A DNA stretch of 32,054 nt from Legionella sp. (GCA_013697625.1 JACCWN010000025.1:1-32054), one strand, 5' to 3'; positions 9,109 through 17,840 are shown, counted from the first letter of the stretch. Notes: a model not told the origin generated them from the letters alone. Made by a program: numbers and translations.

Positions 9109-10908
9109 CTAACTCAAAATCAAGCTATCCTTAACTTTCATCTGATCTTTATGTATATCAAAACTAGGATTGCTTCCATGATCCATGGCATGCATTGCTT
9201 GAATTAATAATTGTAATCGTGTTTTTCCTTGAAAATAATTTATATCTAATTTATAAGCCACATGAATATATTTTGCTCTATGATTGGGCCAGCACTTTAA
9301 ATCGATGTTAAAGGCAATGGCATCCACAGTGCTTTTTTCATCTAAGGCTAGAGTGAGTTTTAGATGATTTTGGCCAACCAATCGTTGATCTAGTACTTCA
9401 AACACATTATCAAAAACAGGCTCTGAAAATAGTTGGCCCCAAGGTCCGGCCTTTTGAATCAATTGTGCTGTTTCCAAACTAAAATGTTGGGGCTCTAAAG
9501 GGCCATCGGTCAGTAATTCACCCTCACATTGGGATACATCTAGGTGTTTACTTACCTCACTTATCAAGGCTTCTTTAAATGGTTCAAAAGAAGCTGGGTG
9601 TATGCTTAAGCCAGCAGCCATGGCATGTCCACCAAATTTTATGATCAATCCTGGATTGTCCTTGTCCACTGCCGCTAACACATCGCGAATGTTTAAACCC
9701 AAGATAGAGCGGGCCGATGCTTTCAACTCCTCACCACTGACTGCAGCAAAGGCAATGACAGGACGGTGGTAACGTTCTTTCAAACGGCCTGCCAATATAC
9801 CAATCACACCTTGATGCCATGATTTATCATACATACAAAGCACTACGGGTAACAAGGTACTTTTATCAGTACTTAAAAACAGTTTATCCAAAACGAACAT
9901 TGCTTGTTCTTTCATTTCGCTTTCTATTTGTTTTCTTTCTTGATTCAATTCATCCAACTGAAGACAATAGTTTCGAGCCTGTTCTAAATCAGGCGTAATT
10001 AAGCATTCAATACCTAAGGCCATATCATCTAAGCGCCCTGCTGCATTCAAACGGGGAGCCATTGAAAATCCTAAATCTGATTCTCTTAATCTTGCACAAT
10101 CTCGTCCTGACACCTCTATTAAAGCTTTGATACCCGGGCAACACAGTCCTTTTCGAATTCTTGCAAGACCTTGATTAACTAAAATTCTATTGTTTTGATC
10201 AAGACCTACCACATCTGCCACAGTACCTAAGGCAACCAAATCAAGGAAATGGGCCATGTTGGGTTCAGCTATGTTCATGTCACTAAACCAATGATTGAGT
10301 GTTAAATGTCGGCGTAAGGCTAACATAACATAAAAAATAACCCCTACCCCGGCAATTGATTTACTTGGGAATTCACATCCAGGTTGGTTTGGATTGACTA
10401 TAACACAGGCATTAGGAAGTGTTTGAGCCGGTAAGTGATGATCTGTTATTAAGACATCTATCCCGTATTGATTCGCTGTTTCCACACCCTCAAAACTAGC
10501 AATCCCATTATCAACTGTGATGATTAAATCTGGTTTCCATTGACTTGCCACCTCAACGATGGCAGGAGTAAGTCCATAGCCAAATTCAAATCGGTTTGGA
10601 ACCAAATAATCAACAAATTGGGCGCCCATTGCTCTTAGAGCCGTTACCGCAACCGCCGTGGAGGTAGCACCATCTGCATCAAAATCGCCTATTATAAGAA
10701 TTCGTTGTTGCTGTCGCAGGGCTGTTTCCAACCGAACCGAAGCTTCTTGTATGCCTTTTAGAGAATAAAATGGCAGCAAGGTTTGCAATTGTTTGTCTAA
10801 TTCAGATTCGTCTATAATCCCCCGCGCCAGATAAATACGCTTTAAAATATCAGGCACATTGGGTAAGTTAGATTCATAACTAGGTATAAGTCGTTGTTTA
10901 ATGCGCAT
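9109..10908 (-). CDS. recJ: Single-stranded-DNA-specific exonuclease RecJ
   Basis: 5'-3' single-strand exonuclease acting in RecF recombination, base excision and mismatch repair. The 599 residues contain the DHH phosphoesterase motifs in order: IIGDFDADGATST (Asp75, Asp77, Asp79), TVDNG (133-135), ITDHH (155-158) and, in the DHHA1 part, FGGHAMAAGL, followed by the OB-like C-terminal domain. Slightly longer than E. coli RecJ (577). The ATG overlaps the end of the upstream RpfE-like gene by 11 bases. mutH elsewhere in the window could supply nicked substrates in mismatch repair. Confidence 0.96.
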   Translation of the reverse strand: MRIKQRLIPSYESNLPNVPDILKRIYLARGIIDESELDKQLQTLLPFYSLKGIQEASVRLETALRQQQRILIIGDFDADGATSTAVAVTALRAMGAQFVDYLVPNRFEFGYGLTPAIVEVASQWKPDLIITVDNGIASFEGVETANQYGIDVLITDHHLPAQTLPNACVIVNPNQPGCEFPSKSIAGVGVIFYVMLALRRHLTLNHWFSDMNIAEPNMAHFLDLVALGTVADVVGLDQNNRILVNQGLARIRKGLCCPGIKALIEVSGRDCARLRESDLGFSMAPRLNAAGRLDDMALGIECLITPDLEQARNYCLQLDELNQERKQIESEMKEQAMFVLDKLFLSTDKSTLLPVVLCMYDKSWHQGVIGILAGRLKERYHRPVIAFAAVSGEELKASARSILGLNIRDVLAAVDKDNPGLIIKFGGHAMAAGLSIHPASFEPFKEALISEVSKHLDVSQCEGELLTDGPLEPQHFSLETAQLIQKAGPWGQLFSEPVFDNVFEVLDQRLVGQNHLKLTLALDEKSTVDAIAFNIDLKCWPNHRAKYIHVAYKLDINYFQGKTRLQLLIQAMHAMDHGSNPSFDIHKDQMKVKDSLILS

Positions 10909-11695
10909 GAATTAAATGTCTCCAAAGACGAATCAAATAGTTGGGCCTATCGGTATACGTCTTATCATTCCAGTACCAGGTGATGGGCATTTTTTTTAAT
11001 TGCTGTTGATGGTTAGGGCTTAAATTATTCAAACTTTCTAACAGCAGCAGCTGATAATTTTTAAGTAATACACTTGATTTATACAATGATACCTCTGTTT
11101 GGCTATTGCAAGCCACGGAATATAGTGCCTCATCCACGCAAACTACAAGTGCCTTCGATTGAAGTTTGGAGGCGCCCCAAGGCCAAATTCCGTTAACCAA
11201 GGGTGACATACTTTGGGAGGAGAAAAACATTTGACTCTCGGTTATGAATTTCTGCCAATACATAGACACATCAAGTCCTTGTAATTCATTCATCATAGAA
11301 CGTTTCATGACTACTTTGACAGGTTTAGATTTAATAGAGGGTTTATTATCTATCCTTAGAAGCCAACAATCAGAACTGTGATAATGCAAGGTCATACCAT
11401 CTGCAGCTACAAATTGTTCAAATAACTGATAACTGTCTCTTGCCTGTATTTCAGTCCATTGTAAAGCCTTACCAGTTGCAAGGATTTGCGCATCATTATG
11501 ACTGGCTTCCCAATACACAGGGCTTACAATCAGCCAATCCCCTTCAAGGTGATGATACCGCCTAAGCAGATCTCCTAAGGGGGGATCTAGGGGATCATAC
11601 CCAAGTGCTGTTAGAAAATTTAAAAGCACCTCTTCTTGCGAGGATTGGTTGATTTCAGAACCAGGTAAACAAACAGAATCTATGACCACAATCAT
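10898..11695 (-). CDS. RpfE-like uncharacterised protein, recJ partner
   Basis: 265 residues. Not a characterised enzyme. I recognise the pattern of the RpfE-type/phosphoglycerate-mutase-like proteins that often lie beside recJ in gammaproteobacteria: LRRYHHLEGDWLIVSPVYWE (44-63), HNDAQ, MYWQKFITESQMFFSS (145-160) and the hallmark SPLVNGIWPWGAS (164-176). No signal peptide or membrane helix. The ATG lies close after AAAAAGG. It is cotranscribed with recJ through an 11-base overlap. Its function is unknown; in Xanthomonas the homologue sits in the rpf region but has no proven activity. Upstream lies a long repeat-filled spacer. Confidence 0.72.
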   Translation of the reverse strand: MIVVIDSVCLPGSEINQSSQEEVLLNFLTALGYDPLDPPLGDLLRRYHHLEGDWLIVSPVYWEASHNDAQILATGKALQWTEIQARDSYQLFEQFVAADGMTLHYHSSDCWLLRIDNKPSIKSKPVKVVMKRSMMNELQGLDVSMYWQKFITESQMFFSSQSMSPLVNGIWPWGASKLQSKALVVCVDEALYSVACNSQTEVSLYKSSVLLKNYQLLLLESLNNLSPNHQQQLKKMPITWYWNDKTYTDRPNYLIRLWRHLIHAH

Positions 11696-11766
11696 TTTAA
11701 AAACCTTTTTAAACTTGGAAAAGCATTATTAAGCAATGCCCCTAGCCTTTAGGATCAACTGCCAAT

Positions 11767-11911
11767 AAGTTAAGGATTTACCCCCAATCCGTTCGGCTAA
11801 GGAGAGGCGCAAGCCTCGTCTCGAAGCCTTGGTGGATAGGCTTCGAGACGGCGTAAACGCCTCCTCATCCCGAACAGATTGTGGTAAATTTACCAAAAAA
11901 ATCCTTAACTT
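11767..11911. repeat. 145-bp palindromic element with 13-bp perfect ends
   Basis: Ends 11767-11779 (AAGTTAAGGATTT) and 11899-11911 are perfect inverted repeats. At the centre 11817-11829 (CGTCTCGAAGCCT) and 11838-11850 are also perfect, around an 8-base loop. Between them the arms match with gaps (GTTCGG/CGAAC, GAGGCG/CGCCTC). A perfect 12-bp palindrome GGTAAATTTACC lies at 11883-11894. It looks like a non-autonomous miniature transposable element or a REP-type nested palindrome. No coding capacity. Confidence 0.85.
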
Positions 11912-11967
11912 AATTACATTGGCCTCTAGGGTCAGGCCAAACCAATGTTAATTTCAATACAATTTAC

Positions 11968-12045
11968 CGTCATTTCGAAGGCAGTGAAGCAGAACTGAAT
12001 TTTAACATGCCATATCTGGGTTGCTTCACTACGTTCGCAATGACG
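11968..12045. repeat. CGTCATT-type palindromic repeat
   Basis: Arms 11968-11991 and 12022-12045 are inverted repeats with 3 mismatches in 24, around a 30-base loop. The right arm reads CGTCATTGCGAACGTAGTGA on the minus strand, resembling the widely scattered CGTCATTGCGA...GAAGCAA palindromes of many intracellular and other proteobacteria. Confidence 0.8.
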
Positions 12046-12072
12046 ACAGTTAGTTAATCAATGTATGATTTT

Positions 12073-12136
12073 GCCCCACCTCAGGGTTTCAAAAAGTATA
12101 TTTAGCCCCGCCTCTGGGTTTCAAATAGTGCATTTT
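12073..12136. repeat. Two-copy tandem repeat, 32-bp unit
   Basis: 12073-12104 and 12105-12136 agree at 26 of 32 positions; both begin GCCCC and contain GGGTTTCAAA. A weaker third trace (TCCCTTGGGGTTATAC) may follow at about 12140. Not within a gene. Confidence 0.75.
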
Positions 12137-12154
12137 GATGTCCCTTGGGGTTAT

Positions 12155-12261
12155 ACTTAAGTCGTCGCGGGGCGAAACTCATTTTTCCCTTTAGTTCTAC
12201 GTCCCGCGGACAAGCCGGCGGGACGGGACTGGGTAAAAGTCATTACCTGCTGCGACTAAGT
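12155..12261 (-). repeat. Miniature repeat element, copy 2
   Basis: About 107 bp ending in related inverted repeats, ACTTAAGTCGTCGC on the left and the complement of ACTTAGTCGC on the right. The interior, read on the minus strand, aligns with the elements at 5234-5299 and 21448-21560 (CAGTCCC, CTTG-CCGCGGGA, GAACTAA, AAATGAGTTT). Its right end lies 11 bases before the ribosome site of the Mth938-domain gene. Confidence 0.78.
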
Positions 12262-12284
12262 CAAAAAACTTGGAGTCTTTATCT

Positions 12285-12662
12285 ATGCATATCAACTTAG
12301 AAGTGTCTGAGGCCAACAGTATTCAAGCCTATAGTGATAGAAGTATTAAAATAAATTCCATCAGTTATGAGGAGAGTTTAATTGTTTCTCGAGAAGAAAT
12401 CATCTCTGATCTAACAATAAAAAAAATACAAGACATAGATATGCCCTTTCTTGAATTAATAATGGGTTTAAATCCTGAAGTTATTATAATCGGCCATACG
12501 CAGACAGGGTGCTTTCCCCCCATAGAAATTATCCAATATTTAACCAATAAAGGGATAGGTATAGAATGCATGTCCATAGGGGCCGCCTGTCGAACATACA
12601 ATGTGCTTTTAAGTGAAGGTCGGTCAGTAGTGGTAGGTTTTATAAAAGAATGTTCTATCTAG
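12285..12662 (+). CDS. Mth938-domain (DUF498) protein
   Basis: 125-residue cytosolic protein of the Mth938/DUF498 fold, related to the mitochondrial complex I assembly factor NDUFAF3; bacterial function unknown. Typical stretches: INSISYEESLIVSREEI, LNPEVIIIGHTQTG and the CMSIGAACRTYNVLLSEGRSV region, ending VVVGFI. I start it at ATG 12285, nine bases after GGAG (12272-12275); an in-frame TTG at 12270 would include the ribosome site in the coding region. Isolated single gene, divergent from the recJ pair and convergent with der. Its upstream sequence is a repeat element. Confidence 0.88.
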   Translation: MHINLEVSEANSIQAYSDRSIKINSISYEESLIVSREEIISDLTIKKIQDIDMPFLELIMGLNPEVIIIGHTQTGCFPPIEIIQYLTNKGIGIECMSIGAACRTYNVLLSEGRSVVVGFIKECSI

Positions 12663-12672
12663 AATATGAACT

Positions 12673-12713
12673 TACTTTTTTGAATACCTCGCTCAAAAAA
12701 GCGAGGAAAAGTA
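12673..12713. terminator. Hairpin between convergent genes, probable terminator
   Basis: CCTCGCT (12687-12693), loop CAAAAA, AGCGAGG (12700-12706). The stem extends, after a seven-base bulge, by TACTTTT (12673-12679) pairing with AAAAGTA (12707-12713). It lies between the stop of the Mth938 gene and the stop of der. Neither strand has a clean T-run, so it may be a weak terminator or an end-protecting stem. Confidence 0.45.
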
Positions 12714-12752
12714 GGCTGTCTGTAGATGTAGAGGCTATTGTTGCATGGTTAT

Positions 12753-14144
12753 TTATTTTTTCTTCTTTTTAATCCAATTCAACATTCGTTTCTTTTTATT
12801 AACTTGTCGCTCGGACAATTTGTTCTTCTTATGCGCATAAGGATTACTGCTGTTTTTGAATGCAATTTTCAAGGGAGTCCCAACAAGAGCCAAATGGTGG
12901 ATGAACTCATTAGTCAAATAGCGTTTATAGCTTTCTGGCAAGTCATCTAATTGATTTCCATGAATGACGACGATGGGCGGATTATGACCACCAATATGGG
13001 CATATCTTAGTTTAATGCGCCGGCCATTGACGCAGGGTGGGGGGTGCTTGGTACTGATGTCTTCTAAGAGACGGGTAAGGCTTGGTGTAGAAAAAGTTTT
13101 TACAGCCGAAGCATAGGCTTCATCGATGTCTTTAAACAAACTACCCACACCGCTACCATGTAAGGCTGAAATGTATCTAACTTTGGCAAAGTTCGCAAAC
13201 CGCAGTCTTCTAGACAATTCATCCTTAACATGCTCTTTATGCTCAGCTTCCAAACCATCCCATTTATTGAAAACAATAACCAATGCCTTACCAGATTCAA
13301 TGATAAAGCCCAACAAATTCATATCCTGATCTGTGATACCTTCAGTGGCATCCAAGAGTTGCAGGCACACATTAGATTCTTTGATTGCTTGAAGGGTTTT
13401 TATAATGGAAAATTTTTCAACTTTCTCATCCACACGAGATTTCCTGCGAATACCTGCTGTATCAATAAGGATGTATTGTTTGTCGTCGCGTTCAAAGGGG
13501 ATGGAAATACTGTCCCGGGTAGTGCCTGGCAAGTCGTACACCACTACCCGTTCTTCACCTAAAATTCGGTTGATCAAAGTTGATTTGCCCACATTTGGTC
13601 GGCCTGCAAATGCAATCTTAATGGCCTTATCTCCATGATCTCCTTCCTCAACTACAGGAAAAGGGGCTAAGAGGTTTTCAAGCAAATCACTGATGCCCTG
13701 ACCATGCGTTGCCGAAATAGGGTACATCTTGGGTATGGCTAGAGATTGAAAATCAGAAGAAACGATGTCCTCATCCATACCTTCTGTTTTATTGATCAAA
13801 AGATAGACTTGTTTGTTTAATCTTCTAAGATGTTTGGCAATGTTGCTGTCGACTCCAGTTAAACCCGCGCGCCCATCCACAACGAAGAGCACAGCATCAG
13901 CTTCACTGATGGCAATGGTTGATTGTTTAGACATCAATTTATCAACAGCGATGTCTTCCACACCAATACCACCGGTGTCTACAACAATAAAAGCCTTATT
14001 ATCAAACAGAGCCTCCCCGTATTGCCTGTCCCGAGTCAAGCCTGGGAAATCAGCAACCAAGGCATCTTGTGTTTTGGTAATTCTATTAAATAAAGTTGAC
14101 TTACCCACATTGGGGCGTCCAACCAAAGCAAACACTGGAATCAT
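12753..14144 (-). CDS. der: Ribosome assembly GTPase Der (EngA)
   Basis: Double GTPase needed for 50S subunit maturation. 463 residues with two P-loops, GRPNVGKST at 9-17 and again at 181-189, each followed by DTGG/DTAG switch regions, then a KH-like domain and a very basic tail ([16 protein letters not shown]...). The second domain has the standard NKWDG. In the first domain the guanine-specificity motif reads NKTE (118-121) instead of NKxD, a conservative change also known in some Der proteins. Last gene of the ndk-to-der block; bamB ends two bases upstream. Confidence 0.97.
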   Translation of the reverse strand: MIPVFALVGRPNVGKSTLFNRITKTQDALVADFPGLTRDRQYGEALFDNKAFIVVDTGGIGVEDIAVDKLMSKQSTIAISEADAVLFVVDGRAGLTGVDSNIAKHLRRLNKQVYLLINKTEGMDEDIVSSDFQSLAIPKMYPISATHGQGISDLLENLLAPFPVVEEGDHGDKAIKIAFAGRPNVGKSTLINRILGEERVVVYDLPGTTRDSISIPFERDDKQYILIDTAGIRRKSRVDEKVEKFSIIKTLQAIKESNVCLQLLDATEGITDQDMNLLGFIIESGKALVIVFNKWDGLEAEHKEHVKDELSRRLRFANFAKVRYISALHGSGVGSLFKDIDEAYASAVKTFSTPSLTRLLEDISTKHPPPCVNGRRIKLRYAHIGGHNPPIVVIHGNQLDDLPESYKRYLTNEFIHHLALVGTPLKIAFKNSSNPYAHKKNKLSERQVNKKKRMLNWIKKKKK

Positions 14145-14146
14145 GG

Positions 14147-15301
14147 CTAGCTCACAGACAATTGGTTAAGCATGCCATTATCAGTGAGCACATACACATG
14201 ACTGCCAACAGCAGTTGGTGAGATGCTCACACTACTTGAAAGCTGGGTACGGCCTAATAATTTGCCAGTTTGTACACTGACAATATGTAAATACCCTGTT
14301 TTATCCCCAACCACCAACCGTGTTCCCATCAATACGGGCTCCGTAAGACCGCGTGCCTTCAAGGCTGATTGTTTCCAGTTGACCTGTCCGCTATGAGCAT
14401 TCAGTGACCATAATATGTCATTACTGTCAGTAAGATATAAAGTATTTGAATGAAGAACCATATTTTTATAGACAGAAGCAGGTTTTCTCCAAAGAAATTG
14501 GCCATCTGCCAATGATAAGGCGCCAATGTATCCCTGATAACTCGCCAAATAGGCTATGTTGTCTTTAACGATGGGGTCAGAATCAATATCAACCAATCGC
14601 TCAACATCACTGGAACCTGAAGCATAAGCTATGCTTCGTTGCCAAACTGTTTGACCTGTTTCTAAGTTCAAGGCCTCTAATTTTCCATCTGAAAAGCCAA
14701 TCAGCACCAGATTGCCAAGAACTACTGGAGAGGAACTTGCTTTTAGTACCAAGGAGGGAGCACCGTGATTTGCCACCCACAATTGCTTACCCGTGGTGGC
14801 ATCAAATGCAAACACCTTACCATCTATGGTTTTTGCAATCACTTTACCCTGGGCTATGGCTGGAGGTGATAACATTTCCCCAAATATTTTAGACTGCCAA
14901 CGTACTGTGCCATCTGCTTGATTCAGAACAACGAGGGTGGCTGCATTGGTGCCAAGTGCCACCAATCCTTCTTTAATAGAAGGGCCACTGACGATGCCAT
15001 GTTTTAATTGATGGGACCATTTTAATTGGCCATCTTTTTTCATCTGTGCTTGAACCAGCCCATTAGCCTCTGCAGTGTAAATCACATCTTTCACAACAAG
15101 CGGTTTAAGCTTTAAGTAGTCATTGCTTTGATGTGGTTTGCCTACGGCCACAGCCCAGTTTTGTGATATGTTGACCTTGGACTGTATCTGTTTCAATTCC
15201 CGAGGCTTGTTGGTATTGTCTTTTCCAAGTAAAAAATCATCAACAGTGGTGCATCCTTGTATCATTGTGTACAGCAATATAATCAATAATCTAAATTTCA
15301 T
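14147..15301 (-). CDS. bamB: Outer-membrane assembly lipoprotein BamB
   Basis: Lipoprotein subunit of the BAM complex that inserts beta-barrel proteins. 384 residues: signal peptide [17 protein letters not shown] with lipid-carrying Cys17 (Gln at -2 is atypical), then a WD/PQQ-type eight-bladed propeller shown by repeated G-x-L/V-x-A-x-x-x-x-tG-x-x-x-W units such as [24 protein letters not shown] and [12 protein letters not shown]. Position between yfgM and der is the conserved gammaproteobacterial one. It should be secreted and anchored to the outer membrane. Confidence 0.96.
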   Translation of the reverse strand: MKFRLLIILLYTMIQGCTTVDDFLLGKDNTNKPRELKQIQSKVNISQNWAVAVGKPHQSNDYLKLKPLVVKDVIYTAEANGLVQAQMKKDGQLKWSHQLKHGIVSGPSIKEGLVALGTNAATLVVLNQADGTVRWQSKIFGEMLSPPAIAQGKVIAKTIDGKVFAFDATTGKQLWVANHGAPSLVLKASSSPVVLGNLVLIGFSDGKLEALNLETGQTVWQRSIAYASGSSDVERLVDIDSDPIVKDNIAYLASYQGYIGALSLADGQFLWRKPASVYKNMVLHSNTLYLTDSNDILWSLNAHSGQVNWKQSALKARGLTEPVLMGTRLVVGDKTGYLHIVSVQTGKLLGRTQLSSSVSISPTAVGSHVYVLTDNGMLNQLSVS

Positions 15302-15330
15302 AACAGGCCTTAAAGTAATTATGTCACAGC

Positions 15331-16002
15331 TTAAGCAGGTTGAACTTTGTCAAAGGGCAGTTTAGACTGGGTTTTAACGACCACCTCATTGGTTTTCATT
15401 TCTAAAAATAAATTACCCATTCCTTTGATTTTTACTTCATTCATAGCCAAACGGTAGGCTCCTATTGCCTCTTTATATTGGCCTTGAGCGCCATAAATAT
15501 CCCCTTTTAATTCGTTGATGACTGGTAAGAAAGTTTCATCATCTATCTGACTTAATTCTTTGAGTGCATCTTTGTAAGATTCATTATTAGCTAATATCCG
15601 CGCGATACGAATTTTAGCAATTTGTTTTAGCGAACTCATGCTACTTTTAGAGGCCACTGCTTCTAATTCGTCCCGAGCATTTTCTAATTTGTCTTTAGTT
15701 ATAAAAATTTTAGCCAAAGTCATATGCGCGGCATCTGCATACACTGTATGGTCATAATTTTTTATGAGATCATCGGCATAAGAGCGCACCAGTTTGATGT
15801 TTGAATTAGAAAACTCATTCATCATTCTTTCATAGGTGGTTGAAGCTTGCTGCCTTAATTTGTCATGATGCCAATTGTAATACCTATAGGCCGCCACACC
15901 TAACAAAACTATAGAAATACATACTGTGACTATGTTTCCATACCGCTGCCACCATTTTTTAATGGCTTCTAATTGTTCTTCTTCCGTCATATACACTGAC
16001 AT
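15331..16002 (-). CDS. yfgM: YfgM family membrane-anchored TPR protein
   Basis: 223 residues: short cytosolic N-terminus with EEEQLEAIKKWWQRYG, a single membrane helix (about residues 20-41), then a periplasmic domain of TPR-like helices ending LFLEMKTNEV. In E. coli YfgM is an ancillary SecYEG/PpiD subunit that hands proteins to periplasmic chaperones. ATG 16002 has AGGAG at good spacing; the frame runs back to an ATG at 16035, which would overlap hisS and has no ribosome site. Lies 13 bases after hisS and 29 before bamB. Confidence 0.92.
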   Translation of the reverse strand: MSVYMTEEEQLEAIKKWWQRYGNIVTVCISIVLLGVAAYRYYNWHHDKLRQQASTTYERMMNEFSNSNIKLVRSYADDLIKNYDHTVYADAAHMTLAKIFITKDKLENARDELEAVASKSSMSSLKQIAKIRIARILANNESYKDALKELSQIDDETFLPVINELKGDIYGAQGQYKEAIGAYRLAMNEVKIKGMGNLFLEMKTNEVVVKTQSKLPFDKVQPA

Positions 16003-16015
16003 TATTGCTCTCCTG

Positions 16016-17287
16016 CTAGCACACTGAATAATCATGTAAAAATTGGTTGAGTTTACTTTGCTCTAAGGTAATTTGCTGTGCTTCTTTTCGCAAATCTTTT
16101 ATACTGATTTGCTGTTTTTCTATTTCCTCTTCACCTAAAATAAGTGCTAACCTTGCCCCACTTTTATCCGCTTTTTTAAATTGACTTTTAAAACTACCCC
16201 CAGCATGATTCATGCTGATTTCCATGCTAGGGTAAGTCTTTCGAATAGATTCCGCAAGCTTAAGAGCCTCTATGTGAGCTGCTTCATTGGCAACAATGAT
16301 ATACAAAGACAAAGCCTTTGAAACTGGTTGATGTTCTTGCATTAACAACATCAAGCGCTCAATTCCCATAGCAAAACCTATAGCAGGTGTAGAAGACCCC
16401 CCAAGTTGTTCAACTAAAATGTCATAACGACCACCAGCGCAAATTGTAGCCTGACTACCTAATTGATCTGTGACCCATTCGAAGACGAGGTGCCCATAAT
16501 AATCTAAACCTCTAACCAAGAGCGGATTGATACTGTATGAAATATTCAAGGCATCCAGACCATCACATAGGGACTTAAAGCGAGCACGGCTTGTATCACT
16601 TAAAGCGTCAATAAGTTTAGGTGCATTAGCTATGAGCTCTTTCATTTCTGTATTTTTACTGTCAAGGATCCTTAGGGGATTTTTATGTAAGCGCTTTTTT
16701 GAATCTTCATCCAGTAAATCAACATGATTCTTAAAATAATCCACCAATTGCGCTTTATAATGTTGTCGTTCTGAAAGCTCACCCAAGGTGTTGATTTGCA
16801 ACTTAAGGCTATCGGCAATGCCAAGTTGCTGCCATAATTTTATACACAAGAGGATTAATTCCAATTCAATGGATGAACCTGAAAAGCCAAAGGCTTCGAT
16901 ACCAAATTGAGTAAACTGTCTGTACCTACCCTTTTGTGGCCTTTCATGGCGAAACATAGGGCCCATATACCACAATTTTTGTTGTTGATTGTATAGTAGT
17001 CCATGCTCTAAGCAGGCCCTTACACAACCTGCTGTGCCTTCAGGTCTAAGGCTAATACTGTCACCATTGAGATCATCGAAGGTATACATTTCTTTTTCGA
17101 CTATGTCTGTAACTTCACCCACCGTACGTTTAAATAGTTGTGTACTTTCGATGATGGGAAACCGTATTTCTTGATACCCATAAGTCCGCACACATTCCAT
17201 GATAACTCTTTCTGAATGTTGCCATTTTAAGGATGTTTCGGGTAACACATCATTCATGCCACGAATTGCTTGAATTCGTTCAGACAT
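16016..17287 (-). CDS. hisS: Histidyl-tRNA synthetase
   Basis: Class II synthetase, 423 residues as usual. Motif 1 region QEIRFPIIESTQLFKRTVGE; motif 2 WYMGPMFRHERPQKGRYRQF with the ATP-binding Arg; the histidine-specific LVRGLDYYGHLVFEW and GGRYD; motif 3 PAIGFAMGIERLMLL; then the anticodon-binding domain. ATG 17287 overlaps the rodZ-like stop by 8 bases, with GGGG upstream. In most gammaproteobacteria ispG separates rodZ and hisS; here it is absent. Confidence 0.97.
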   Translation of the reverse strand: MSERIQAIRGMNDVLPETSLKWQHSERVIMECVRTYGYQEIRFPIIESTQLFKRTVGEVTDIVEKEMYTFDDLNGDSISLRPEGTAGCVRACLEHGLLYNQQQKLWYMGPMFRHERPQKGRYRQFTQFGIEAFGFSGSSIELELILLCIKLWQQLGIADSLKLQINTLGELSERQHYKAQLVDYFKNHVDLLDEDSKKRLHKNPLRILDSKNTEMKELIANAPKLIDALSDTSRARFKSLCDGLDALNISYSINPLLVRGLDYYGHLVFEWVTDQLGSQATICAGGRYDILVEQLGGSSTPAIGFAMGIERLMLLMQEHQPVSKALSLYIIVANEAAHIEALKLAESIRKTYPSMEISMNHAGGSFKSQFKKADKSGARLALILGEEEIEKQQISIKDLRKEAQQITLEQSKLNQFLHDYSVC

Positions 17288-17840
17288 CCTTTTTCCCCAT
17301 TAAAGACATGTGTGCCTCAGGTGAAAGTAGGGTTTCTATGGTTGATAAGTCCGTGGGGGGAATTTCTGTCACTTGGTCCAAAGCCAATTCAGTGGTATTG
17401 TCTTTATTTGAATAAGTACTTTGTATGTCTCTGTTTTTATGCCACCATATGCCCACAGCAATCATAACACCTATTGCGAAAACAATGGTAAACCAACGAA
17501 TCATATATTCTGCTTTATGAGTTTCTCTTCTACTTTGCCATAATGCTCTTTCTGGTTTATTTTCAAAATCATATTGACTGTTAAATAAGGCAACAAAGGG
17601 CTCTGGACAAACGCCTAATAATTTTGCATAAGCACGCAAATACCCTTTTATGAAAACTGGTTCTGGTAATAATTGATAGTCTGAGTTTTCAAGCAATTCA
17701 ATGATGCGAACACGTAAATGCAACTTATTAGCCACATACTCTGTAGTGTATCCTTTTTGCTGACGAAGCGTAGCTAATTGCTTGCCAGGATTTTCTTTTT
17801 CAGCTTGATTGAGCTCATCCATTGTAGTTGAGGTGTTCAT
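17280..17840 (-). CDS. rodZ: RodZ-like helix-turn-helix membrane protein, short form
   Basis: 186 residues. N-terminal HTH_25 domain (17-90; LRQQKGYTTEYVANKLHLRV, PVFIKGYLRAYAKLLG), a basic linker, one membrane helix (about 115-134) and only about 50 periplasmic residues. RodZ links MreB to the cell-wall machinery through the HTH. E. coli RodZ is 337 residues; the usual C-terminal beta domain is missing here. The stop overlaps hisS cleanly, so this looks like a natural short form rather than a frameshift. GGAG lies seven bases before ATG 17840. Position after pilW is the conserved one. Confidence 0.88.
   Translation of the reverse strand: MNTSTTMDELNQAEKENPGKQLATLRQQKGYTTEYVANKLHLRVRIIELLENSDYQLLPEPVFIKGYLRAYAKLLGVCPEPFVALFNSQYDFENKPERALWQSRRETHKAEYMIRWFTIVFAIGVMIAVGIWWHKNRDIQSTYSNKDNTTELALDQVTEIPPTDLSTIETLLSPEAHMSLMGKKDV

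Larger units (their letters stand above)
11696..12284. other. Gene-free spacer made of several unrelated repeats
   Basis: 589 bp between two divergent genes with no credible reading frame. From left to right it holds a 145-bp palindrome (11767-11911), a small hairpin with arms near 11917-11926 and 11933-11945, a CGTCATT-type palindrome (11968-12045), a two-copy 32-bp tandem repeat (12073-12136) and a ~107-bp inverted-repeat element (12155-12261). Promoters for the flanking genes must lie in or between these elements; I could not identify one with confidence. Confidence 0.8.

Noticed and set aside
9048-9134. Short frame MLKNPIDSQQISDLLKIHYG... between usp and recJ
   Set aside because: Protein-like start, but only 28 codons, no ribosome site and runs into recJ; perhaps a gene remnant, not supportable.
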